Origin: an uncultured Alistipes sp.
GTDB lineage: Bacteria > Bacteroidota > Bacteroidia > Bacteroidales > Rikenellaceae
Assembly (NCBI GenBank): GCA_944320985.1
Contig: CALUJN010000068.1
Span: 1-46,247 of the forward strand
Direction: 5' to 3'
Length of the DNA: 46,247 nt
The translations under genes and the position numbers were made by a program. A model generated the notes under the pieces. The model saw nothing but the letters and a program-made list of their open reading frames with translations, had not been told where the DNA came from and made no database searches. This document shows, piece by piece, positions 1 through 7,021 of the stretch (the stretch's first letter is position 1; each line of letters starts with the position of its first letter).

Positions 1-290
1 TTGAAGATCTTCCCGGCCAAAGGTCAAGGCACAAGTGACTCCGCCGGCCTCTGATCGAGCCGGTGCGGAGACACTTCGTGCTTAACACCTTTGGCCCTTT
101 CGAAAGCCGAGATTTCAGAACCCGTAAAAAACCTTCGGTAAACAGACTTTCCACAGCGGTCAGCACGCTGCCGCATGTTCCTGTATTAGTTTACAAAGGC
201 CAGAGGAGCAAACTATTTTAAGCGGACGTTAACGCCGCAAACATCATGTAGTATTCTCTCTGGGAAAATCCGTTTACCGGAAGGGTTTCT
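1..290 (-). ncRNA. Structured non-coding flank of IS110 element, candidate bridge RNA
   Basis: The stretch 3' of the transposase folds on paper into strong structure. Bases 15-24 (GGCCAAAGGT) pair perfectly with 87-96; inside, 29-37 pairs with 72-81 and 39-48 with 59-70, leaving a ten-base apical loop (49-58). A second domain is closed by 132-143 (CCTTCGGTAAAC) and 272-284 with one bulged base. IS110 recombinases are known to use a bridge RNA encoded in one non-coding end: 5' of the gene in the IS110 group, 3' in the IS1111 group. Placement here would fit the 3' arrangement. Strand is assumed to be that of the transposase. It could instead be terminator or end structure. The 5' flank also holds a hairpin, so the assignment is tentative. 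Confidence 0.35.
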
Positions 291-1370
291 CTATGACATG
301 ACACTATTGACATAATCAGTCTGGTGCTTGAGTACGAAGTATAATCTGTTGACCAGTTTGCGGGCGACCTTTACGATGGCCTTGCTCTTTGGCATTCGCT
401 TGCACTGTTCAGTAAAAAACAGGTTCATCGCAGGGTCTTGACGTACCGCCACCCATGCGGCCTCTATCAGGTTACAGCGCATGACGGCGTTTCTTCGCAC
501 GGTAATGTCTCCTGTCCCATCTTTCTCTCCACTGGAATGGCACATCGGGATCATCCCGATATAGGCGGCCAGTTGTTCGGCATTGCGGAAACGGGCAATG
601 TCGCATATCTCCGAAAGAAATGCCATTCCCGTAGCCTGTCCGAACCCCGGAACGGTCATAATCAACCGCAGCGGTTCGCGAAACCGGTCCGTCTTGGCCA
701 ATGTCCGCAAAGCCCGTGTCATCTCCAACTTCTGGCGGCGTAGCTCCTCCAGATGCCGGATTTGAATGTCGAGGGCCTGACGCCCGCTCGGTGTGAGGGT
801 TTCAACCTCCTTCAACCAGGCAATAAAACGTTTTGACCAGTTGGAGAACGGTTCGAGGAACTCTTGTGGAATCCCAATGCCCAGATACCGCAATTGGGAC
901 TTGATCCGGTTCTTCTGACGCGTCGTGTCTTTTGTTATCGAGTTCTTCAATCTTATCAAGGAACGCATCTCCAACGATGCGCTGTCCGGCGTGTAAATGC
1001 CTTTCAGTTCGTTGGCTCGTAAACTCCGCGCCAGCTTGCTGCTATCCACGGCGTCACTCTTACGAAGCTTTTCACTGCTCTTGGTCGGAACATCCCCCGG
1101 ATTGACCACGATGTTGTCAATCCCTAATGCCGTCAGCCGTTCGTGTATCCAGAACCCGCAGAAGCCGGCTTCGTATACCGAATGATATTCGGCTCCCGGA
1201 TAACTCCGCGCCAGAAATCCGTGCAATGCTTCCGGACTCGGATGCTGACTAAACTTCTTCAGCACGGAGGTCTCCGACAAGACCGTAACCGACCAACTCT
1301 TCAAATGGACATCGATCCCTATATAAATCTTTTGTCCTCTGAAACTAATTTCGTTTCTTTGTCCTCTCAT
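291..1370 (-). CDS. IS110-family transposase (DEDD RuvC-like recombinase)
   Basis: A 359-residue protein of normal family length. The N-terminal DEDD (RuvC-like) domain shows GIDVHLKSW, a Glu in YEAGFCGFW and DAVDSSKLA. The C-terminal Transposase_20 domain shows LIMTVPGFGQATGMAFLSE followed by AAYIGMIPMCHSSGEKDGTG; a Ser of SSGE is the expected nucleophile region of the family. The enzyme would excise and insert the element through a circular intermediate guided by a bridge RNA. The reading frame is intact and ends in TAG, so the element may be active. The start used is the first ATG of the open frame; the conserved domain begins about 18 residues later. The frame is preceded by a plausible Bacteroidetes promoter about 140 bases upstream, leaving a long leader. 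Confidence 0.93.
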   Translation of the reverse strand: MRGQRNEISFRGQKIYIGIDVHLKSWSVTVLSETSVLKKFSQHPSPEALHGFLARSYPGAEYHSVYEAGFCGFWIHERLTALGIDNIVVNPGDVPTKSSEKLRKSDAVDSSKLARSLRANELKGIYTPDSASLEMRSLIRLKNSITKDTTRQKNRIKSQLRYLGIGIPQEFLEPFSNWSKRFIAWLKEVETLTPSGRQALDIQIRHLEELRRQKLEMTRALRTLAKTDRFREPLRLIMTVPGFGQATGMAFLSEICDIARFRNAEQLAAYIGMIPMCHSSGEKDGTGDITVRRNAVMRCNLIEAAWVAVRQDPAMNLFFTEQCKRMPKSKAIVKVARKLVNRLYFVLKHQTDYVNSVMS

Positions 1371-1508
1371 GGCTATCGCTATTTTAGTTAGTTAAGGTTT
1401 GGCTGCTTTAATCTAACCAAAATCTCGATAGCTTTTTTCTTCTATCCGCTATCGGTGCGGTCTACTCGGATCGTAAACATAGGAACTCTTTTTCGGAGAT
1501 ATTTCGGA

Positions 1509-1540
1509 CAAAGATAGGGATAAAATGGCACCTCTGCAAC
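1509..1540 (-). promoter_or_regulatory. Bacteroidetes-type promoter for IS110 transcript
   Basis: On the minus strand a -7 box TATCTTTG (1509-1516) lies 20 bases downstream of GTTG (1537-1540), matching TTTG / TAnnTTTG. A transcript from about 1500 would carry a leader of about 130 bases before the transposase. That leader contains a CGATAGC/GCTATCG hairpin. Called by pattern only. Confidence 0.5.
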
Positions 1541-1626
1541 TGCCGGACGGTTAATTTACCGACGGAAAATTCCGTTTGCACCCCTCTCCGGACCGTTTCC
1601 GTCCTTTACCGTCCCTTTCTGCGGAC

Positions 1627-1663
1627 AAAAAAAGAGACCTCCGTTCAGTCGGAAGTCTCTTTT
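1627..1663 (-). terminator. Intrinsic terminator, likely for leftward ffh transcript
   Basis: AAAGAGACCTCC (1631-1642) pairs with 1651-1662 through 11 of 12 bases (one C-A mismatch), with an eight-base loop. Read leftward the stem is followed by a run of seven T. It lies about 330 bases beyond the ffh stop, so the transcript would include the repeat array in between. A shorter T run on the other side may also stop rightward transcription. Confidence 0.65.
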
Positions 1664-1935
1664 GTCGTTCCATCGATTGTGTTTCCGGTCCGGTCGGAGG
1701 TTTTTCCTGGGCCCATTACCCCCCCCCTGCCCAACTGGGGACCTTTCCTGTCATCCCATCGGTTTCGTTTCCAAATCCGGTTGGAGGCCTTTTCTGTCGT
1801 TCTATCTCGCACCTCTTTCCAGTTCGGTCACTCCCCTCCCGGTCCGATTGGGAACCTTTTCTGTCATCCCGTCAGTTTTGTTTCCGGTCCGGTCGGAGGT
1901 TTTTTCCTGGCGTTCCATCACCCCCCCCCTCCTTC
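1664..1935. repeat. Imperfect repeat array with two C9 tracts downstream of ffh
   Basis: Three related units share a GTTTCC...CCGGT(C/T)GGAGG core, starting near 1681, 1767 and 1880. The first and third cores (GTTTCCGGTCCGGTCGGAGG) are identical and are followed by a T-run and CCTGG. Each core is preceded by a variant of TGTC(A/G)T(T/C)CC. The first and third units end in a run of exactly nine C (1719-1727 and 1921-1929), each preceded by A and followed by T. Unit spacing is about 86 and 113 bases. No convincing reading frame crosses the array. I do not recognise the repeat family. Confidence 0.6.
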
Positions 1936-1990
1936 CTTCGGCCGCTTCTCCTGCTCCGTCTTTCGGCCCCGCTACGCGGTGTCGGATCCG

Positions 1991-3325
1991 TTACCGGCGG
2001 CGCATCATGCCTCCGGGCATTTTGGGCATCTTCAGCCCGCCGCCCGCTACGGCCTTCATCATCTTGCGCGTGTCGTCGAACTGCTTCATCAGCCGGTTCA
2101 CATCCGCCACGGTCGTTCCGGAACCCTTGGCGATACGCTCGCGACGACGGGCATTGATGATTTCGGGATGCTCGCGCTCCGCAGGGGTCATCGAGGAGAT
2201 GATCGCCTCGGTCTGTTTGAATACGTCGTCCGGAATGTCGACATTCTTCAACATTTTGCCCATGCCCGGCAGCATCGAGGCCAGGTCCTTCAGATTGCCC
2301 ATCTTCTTGATCTGCTGGATCTGGGCGATGAAGTCGTTGAAATTGAACTGGTCCTTGACGAGTTTCTTCTTGAGCTTGCGGGCCTGCTCTTCATCGAACT
2401 GCTCCTGGGCGCGCTCGACGAGCGATACGACGTCGCCCATGCCGAGAATCCGGTCTGCCATGCGTTCGGGGTGGAAGACCTGCAGGGCATCCATCTTCTC
2501 GCCGCTGGAGATGAACTTCAGGGGCTTGTTGACCACCGAACGGATCGAGATGGCGGCACCGCCGCGCGTATCACCGTCGAGCTTGGTGAGCACGACGCCG
2601 TCGAAATCCAGCCGTTCGTTGAACTCCCTGGCGGTATTGACGGCATCCTGTCCGGTCATGGCGTCGACGACGAACAACGTCTCGCAGGGCTTGATGGCGG
2701 CCTTGATGGCGGTAATCTCCTGCATCATGGTCTCGTCGACGGCCAGACGTCCGGCGGTATCGACGATGACGACGTTGTAGCTCTTCTGCCGGGCGTAGCG
2801 GATGGCGTTTTCGGCAATCTCGACGGGGTTGCGGTTCCCTTCTTCGGTGTAGACCTCGACGCCGATCTGTCCGCCGAGGACCTTCAGCTGGTCGATGGCC
2901 GCCGGACGGTAGACGTCGCCGGCCACGAGCAGCACCTGACGGCCCTTCTTGCTTTTGAGCATCGAGGCGAGTTTTCCGGAGAAGGTGGTCTTACCGGATC
3001 CCTGAAGTCCGGCGATCAGAATCACGGCCGGGGTTCCTTCGAGCCGGATATCGGTCGCCGTACCACCCATCAGCGCGGCCAGTTCGTCGCGGACGATCTT
3101 GGTCATCATCTGTCCGGGCTTGACGGCCTTGAGCACATCCTGCCCGAGTGCCTTCTGCTTCACCTGGTCGGTGAACGACTTGGCGACCTTGTAGTTGACG
3201 TCGGCGTCGATCAGCGCACGGCGGATCTCCTTGAGGGTTTCGGCGACGTTGATTTCGGTGATACGGCCTTCGCCCTTGAGGATCTTGAACGACCGTTCGA
3301 GTTTATCGGTAAGGTTTTCGAACAT
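1991..3325 (-). CDS. ffh: Signal recognition particle protein Ffh (SRP54)
   Basis: Ffh binds SRP RNA and signal sequences of nascent membrane proteins and delivers ribosomes to FtsY by a GTP-driven cycle. The chosen start gives 444 residues beginning MFENLTDKLERSF, the usual N-domain start. The open frame extends 87 codons further upstream, but that extension has no SRP character and crosses the likely promoter. The G domain carries the P-loop GLQGSGKTT near residue 107, DTAGR and TKLDGD. The C-terminal M domain is methionine-rich (SMLPGMGKM) and ends in a basic tail after MPKMPGGMM. It is probably monocistronic: a -7 box lies about 40 bases upstream and a terminator about 330 bases downstream. 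Confidence 0.97.
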   Translation of the reverse strand: MFENLTDKLERSFKILKGEGRITEINVAETLKEIRRALIDADVNYKVAKSFTDQVKQKALGQDVLKAVKPGQMMTKIVRDELAALMGGTATDIRLEGTPAVILIAGLQGSGKTTFSGKLASMLKSKKGRQVLLVAGDVYRPAAIDQLKVLGGQIGVEVYTEEGNRNPVEIAENAIRYARQKSYNVVIVDTAGRLAVDETMMQEITAIKAAIKPCETLFVVDAMTGQDAVNTAREFNERLDFDGVVLTKLDGDTRGGAAISIRSVVNKPLKFISSGEKMDALQVFHPERMADRILGMGDVVSLVERAQEQFDEEQARKLKKKLVKDQFNFNDFIAQIQQIKKMGNLKDLASMLPGMGKMLKNVDIPDDVFKQTEAIISSMTPAEREHPEIINARRRERIAKGSGTTVADVNRLMKQFDDTRKMMKAVAGGGLKMPKMPGGMMRRR

Positions 3326-3363
3326 ATACCAATGTTTTTGAGCGCTTTTTCGGTTATTTCGCG

Positions 3364-3394
3364 CAAAGTTACGAAATAATTCATAAAGCGCAAT
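3364..3394 (-). promoter_or_regulatory. Bacteroidetes-type promoter of ffh
   Basis: On the minus strand TAACTTTG (3364-3371) fits TAnnTTTG and lies 19 bases downstream of ATTG (3391-3394). It sits about 40 bases upstream of the ATG at 3325, inside the over-long open frame, which supports the shorter Ffh start. Confidence 0.55.
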
Positions 3395-3510
3395 CCGGAG
3401 GTCTGAAATTTCCGGGATCCATTCTGTCGAGGTGTCCGCCTTGGGAAGGCCGCCTTTGCCGGCCTTATCCCCCGGGGATTTCGACGACGTTTCTGCCGGG
3501 CCCAGCGCCC

Positions 3511-4011
3511 TTACTTGTCCTCTTCCTCTTCGGCCTCGATCTCGTCCTTGTAACGATCGAGAATCTCCTGCGGAATGCCGTCGCAACGGGTGTAGACCGA
3601 GATGTTCTCGGGGTCGTCGGTTGCAATCCAGGTCATGCTGTCGGAGTAGAGGTTGCGGATGATGTAACGATGCGACCAGTCCCCGTTCTCGTAGTCGTAC
3701 ATGCCGCGGATGACCGAACCGAGCGATTCGTCGGTGTAGAGGTTGTAGACCCCGGTGATGCGGCGAGGCCCGAAACTGTCAAGGTTCTGGTAGATGGTGA
3801 ACTTGTTGCCGTCGCGATAGGACATCTCGATGTAGACGTAGCTACCGTCGGCCAGGGCTTCGCCGTTGTTCCAGGCGTCGAGTTTCCAGGTTCCGGAGAT
3901 GTTATAGAGTGTGACATCGAGTCCGGGATCGTCGTAGCTATTGTCGTCGTCGCAGCTTGCGAGGCCGATGGCGGCGAGGAGCATGAGCGAGATTTTGAGC
4001 AGATTTTTCAT
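3511..4011 (-). CDS. Lipocalin-like domain lipoprotein
   Basis: A 166-residue lipoprotein with a lipid-anchoring signal peptide (MKNLLKISLMLL...LASC, Cys20). The body starts with ISGTWKLDAWNNG and continues with alternating strand-like segments (YIEMSYRDGNKFTIYQ, RITGVYNLY), a pattern common to small lipocalin-like lipoproteins of Bacteroidetes. The tail is very acidic (EAEEEEDK). It is the last gene of the leftward SusC/SusD locus, 13 bases after the DUF1573 gene, so it is probably co-transcribed. No ligand can be inferred. The family call rests on fold-like patterning, not a catalytic motif. Confidence 0.75.
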   Translation of the reverse strand: MKNLLKISLMLLAAIGLASCDDDNSYDDPGLDVTLYNISGTWKLDAWNNGEALADGSYVYIEMSYRDGNKFTIYQNLDSFGPRRITGVYNLYTDESLGSVIRGMYDYENGDWSHRYIIRNLYSDSMTWIATDDPENISVYTRCDGIPQEILDRYKDEIEAEEEEDK

Positions 4012-4024
4012 ATTTCGTTAATTG

Positions 4025-4852
4025 TTATTCACATTTTGGTGGTCGTTGTTGTCGGATGCGAAGCGTGCCGTAACGGCGCTCTGCAGAGGCGGGAGTCCCA
4101 CCCCCCTGGATGATGACCGGCACCCGTTCCGGAGCACGTCCGGCCTTGGGATCGAAGCGTATGGTCAACTCCCCGATACCTCCCGGCGGGAGTTTTTCGG
4201 GATGGAATTCGGCCCGTACGCAGGGCGGCAGGATCCTTTCGTCGATGTGGATCCGCAGCGTGTCGTTCCCGCCGTTCAGACATTCGATGCTCTCGGCCTG
4301 GAGTCGATCTCCGTCGAAGCGGATCTCCTCCTGTTTGAGCAGCAGATTGCCCCGGGCATGGGGATAGGCGTAGGATGGGCGGGCCGAAGGAATGACTTCA
4401 CCTGCGAGTTCGAGAATGGCCGTGGGGGCGTTTTCGGCAAGCTGCGTAAAGAGAAAGATCTTCCTTACGAAGCTTCCCGGATGTCCCTTTGGATGATACG
4501 TCACCGTGATCCGGGCCTTTTCACCGGATTTTACGGGCTGTTTGTCCCAACTCGGAGCGGCACATCCGCAGGTCGTCGTCACGCGCGTGATCACCAGGGG
4601 TTTGTTGCCGACGTTCTGCCATTCGAAGTCGTAGCTTTTCGGACCGTCGTCCTCGCCGATCGGGCCGGTTTCGATCCGAATCCGGTCGAAACGCATCGCA
4701 TGGGCGCCATTGGCCATTGCGGGATGAGCCAGGCTGTCGAGCCGTTCACGCGGAATGATGCGGAACTGTCCCCGGGCGGGTGTGGCGGCGACGATCGCCG
4801 TCACCACCCCGATCGGGATCAGCATGTATCGTATGACGTTTCGAAGCAGCAT
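4025..4852 (-). CDS. DUF1573 domain protein, secreted
   Basis: A 275-residue protein with an N-terminal hydrophobic signal segment (residues about 8-24, ending near ARG-Q). The DUF1573 region is seen at FEWQNVGNKPLVIT, TTCGCAAPSWDKQPVKSG and VTYHPKGHPGSFVRKIF. This Ig-like fold with a conserved TxCGC motif is abundant in Bacteroidetes and has no settled biochemical role. A second strand-rich half follows (IHIDERILPPCVR...LTIRFDP), perhaps another Ig-like domain. It starts 15 bases after the subtilase gene ends, so it is likely translated from the same mRNA. A second, shorter DUF1573 protein lies at 25557-26063. Confidence 0.88.
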   Translation of the reverse strand: MLLRNVIRYMLIPIGVVTAIVAATPARGQFRIIPRERLDSLAHPAMANGAHAMRFDRIRIETGPIGEDDGPKSYDFEWQNVGNKPLVITRVTTTCGCAAPSWDKQPVKSGEKARITVTYHPKGHPGSFVRKIFLFTQLAENAPTAILELAGEVIPSARPSYAYPHARGNLLLKQEEIRFDGDRLQAESIECLNGGNDTLRIHIDERILPPCVRAEFHPEKLPPGGIGELTIRFDPKAGRAPERVPVIIQGGGTPASAERRYGTLRIRQQRPPKCE

Positions 4853-4867
4853 GAATCTCAGAAACCG

Positions 4868-7006
4868 TTAGAGCCAACCGCTGCCGTTTGCCGACTTGCG
4901 GACGGTAATGTTGAACGTGTGGGTTTCGCCGTTGCTGGCCGCGATGGAGGCGGAGGTTGCGCCTTCGGCCAGACCCGTGAAGATGGCCTTGCCCTCCTTG
5001 ATTCCGCCCGTAGCGATCGACGTGTCGTCGATCGTGATGTTGTACGTCAGGTTTTCGCCGTCTATGAAGTAGCGCGAAGGATCCTCTATGACGGAGTTTT
5101 CCTCGCCGATTCCGAGATAGATGTTGGGGAAAGTGACGTGCGATCCGGCCTTCTCGTCGGCAATGGCTGCGAGAAGCATCTCGGCATCGACCAGTCCGCC
5201 GACCTTTCCGACGTACTGCGACAGCGGGATGGTCTTGAGGTAAGTTTTGCCCAGATCGACCACATAGTGGTAGTATTTTTTGTCTCCGGTCTGCTTCTCA
5301 TCGAGGGAACGGACGTTTTCAATGAGGAGTTTGCGGAATTCTGCGGCGGTGAAGTGCTTGCGCAGCTGGACGGCGTACGAGAGGCCGAGGGCTGCAACAC
5401 CCGATACGTGGGGGCAGGCCATCGAGGTTCCCTCCATGTATCCGTATCCGGTTTCGCTGCTGACCTGCGGCGGCAGGGTCGAGAGAACGCATCCTACGGC
5501 ACCTCGGGGCATGGTGAACGAGTAGGGGTTCTCCCCGCTGGCGTCCGAGCCATCGAAGACAAAATCGTAGTAGTAATCCTGATCACCGCCGGGGGCCGAG
5601 ATGTCGGATCCGGGACCGTAGTTCGAGAAGGTCGAGATGGTGTAATCGGCGGCGGTGGCGTTCACCGAGACGCAGTAGTCTGAGGCTCCGGGATAACCGG
5701 CTGCGGGTGCATACTCGTTTCCGGATGCGAAGATGGGAATACCTCCTTCGATGGGGCCGTTGGGCGATCCGGCATTGTGTACGAAATAGTCGAACGAAGC
5801 CTTCTCCAGCGGGCAGGCTGCCTCCCACTCCTCCTGAGTTGCGAAGCCGGGGGTATATTCATAGCCGTTTGCCGCTCCGGAGGTGTATCCCCAGCTGCAC
5901 TGCAGGATGACGGCCCCGTTGTCTGCCGCGTATTTGATGGCGCGGGCCAGGCAGACGGTGTTACTGATGGAGTTTCCGGAGAAGATCTGGCACGACATGA
6001 CCTTCACGCCGGGCTTCTCGGCCGTACCTCCGGCAATCGAGGTGATACCGATTCCGTTTCCGTTGCGAGCAGCGATCACACCGGCGACGTGCGTACCGTG
6101 TCCGGTGTCGTCCGAGGCGTCGCAGGAGATGATTCCGGTATTGTTGATGAAATTGTAACCGTAACGGTCTCCGGCAAATCCGTTTTTGTCCTCGTCCTTA
6201 TGCGAGCCATAAGTTTCGTCCTCGTTCTCCCAGATGTTGTACTCGAGGTCGGGATGACGCCAGTAGATACCCTCGTCGAGGACGGCGACGATGATCGACG
6301 GATCGCCGGTTTCGCGTTCCCAGGCCGTTTCGCAATTGACGTCGGCGCCGGCTACGAACTTCTTCTGTGCGGCTTCGGCATCTTCATCCTTGCCGATGAC
6401 GAAGACATTCTCGTTGTATCCTCTGTTGATGATGTTCCACTGGTAGGGGAGGAGTTCATCGTTGTAGATGTATCCGTTAGCCCCCTCGGAGCGGGTCTTG
6501 GCTTTGGAGATCATCGCGGGAGTCATGGGAATGGGCTTGCGATTGGTCCGATAGGCCCGTTTGATGGTCCGGTTGGGGGTTGCGTTCTGGACTTCTCCGA
6601 GCTGTGAGAGCCGGTCGATTACCTCCTCGACGCTGTACTTGTCGCTGAAGCGGACAATATACCACAGATGGAGTCCCGCCTCGCGGGTCTGCTGTTCGTG
6701 GCGTTCGTCAATCGGGAATACGCGTTCGAGTTCGCACTCCCCGAGCATGTCGAGGACCTCGTCCACGGAGTAGATACCACTTCGGGTCGCCGTAGCCCCG
6801 CTGCGGGTTTGAGTCAGACCGCGTTCATCGAGCAGATCGCTGACCGAAGGATCGAACTTTACAATGACCTCTCCGACCATCTCCGAGGGCTCCGTTTGGT
6901 CATTGGATCCGGTCGAGGGATCCGGGAGCTCTTCGGTCGTGCAGGCGTTGAAGGCGATCAGCGCCAGGGCGCCGAAATCCGAAACGAGATATTTGTTCAT
7001 TTTCAT
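4868..7006 (-). CDS. S8 subtilisin-like serine protease, probable surface lipoprotein
   Basis: A 712-residue secreted protease. The signal peptide ends at a relaxed lipobox (IAFNAC, Cys22), so lipidation is likely though not certain. Residues about 43-150 look like an inhibitor-type propeptide. The subtilase catalytic domain follows with the complete triad: Asp244 in VAVLDEGI, His303 in TGHGTHVAGV and Ser528 in GTSMACPHVSG; Asn430 in ASGNE is the oxyanion residue. The last 100 residues form a strand-rich Ig-like domain (SYNITIDDTS-type pattern, IAASNGETHTFNITV). It is embedded in a SusC/SusD locus with LRR lipoproteins, which suggests it cuts protein substrate at the cell surface for import. 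Substrate preference cannot be read. Confidence 0.93.
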   Translation of the reverse strand: MKMNKYLVSDFGALALIAFNACTTEELPDPSTGSNDQTEPSEMVGEVIVKFDPSVSDLLDERGLTQTRSGATATRSGIYSVDEVLDMLGECELERVFPIDERHEQQTREAGLHLWYIVRFSDKYSVEEVIDRLSQLGEVQNATPNRTIKRAYRTNRKPIPMTPAMISKAKTRSEGANGYIYNDELLPYQWNIINRGYNENVFVIGKDEDAEAAQKKFVAGADVNCETAWERETGDPSIIVAVLDEGIYWRHPDLEYNIWENEDETYGSHKDEDKNGFAGDRYGYNFINNTGIISCDASDDTGHGTHVAGVIAARNGNGIGITSIAGGTAEKPGVKVMSCQIFSGNSISNTVCLARAIKYAADNGAVILQCSWGYTSGAANGYEYTPGFATQEEWEAACPLEKASFDYFVHNAGSPNGPIEGGIPIFASGNEYAPAAGYPGASDYCVSVNATAADYTISTFSNYGPGSDISAPGGDQDYYYDFVFDGSDASGENPYSFTMPRGAVGCVLSTLPPQVSSETGYGYMEGTSMACPHVSGVAALGLSYAVQLRKHFTAAEFRKLLIENVRSLDEKQTGDKKYYHYVVDLGKTYLKTIPLSQYVGKVGGLVDAEMLLAAIADEKAGSHVTFPNIYLGIGEENSVIEDPSRYFIDGENLTYNITIDDTSIATGGIKEGKAIFTGLAEGATSASIAASNGETHTFNITVRKSANGSGWL

Positions 7007-7021
7007 ATTGTCAGATCATTA

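Larger units (their letters stand above)
1..1540 (-). mobile_element. IS110-family insertion sequence (ends not resolved)
   Basis: One DEDD-type IS110 transposase lies between two non-coding flanks: about 290 bases on its 3' side, reaching the window edge, and about 170 bases on its 5' side. IS110 elements lack classical terminal inverted repeats, so exact ends cannot be read here; the right limit is set at the likely promoter. The left end may lie outside the window. The element sits between an unknown left neighbour and ffh. The flanks are structured, as expected for an element guided by a bridge RNA. Confidence 0.6.

Noticed and set aside
1679-3379. 566-residue plus-strand frame over ffh
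   Set aside because: Shadow of the ffh gene on the opposite strand, with low-complexity sequence and no family match.
3326-3586. N-terminal extension of Ffh to 531 residues
   Set aside because: The added 87 residues are not SRP-like and the segment contains a promoter box; the family N-terminus MFENLTDKLERSF is at 3325.
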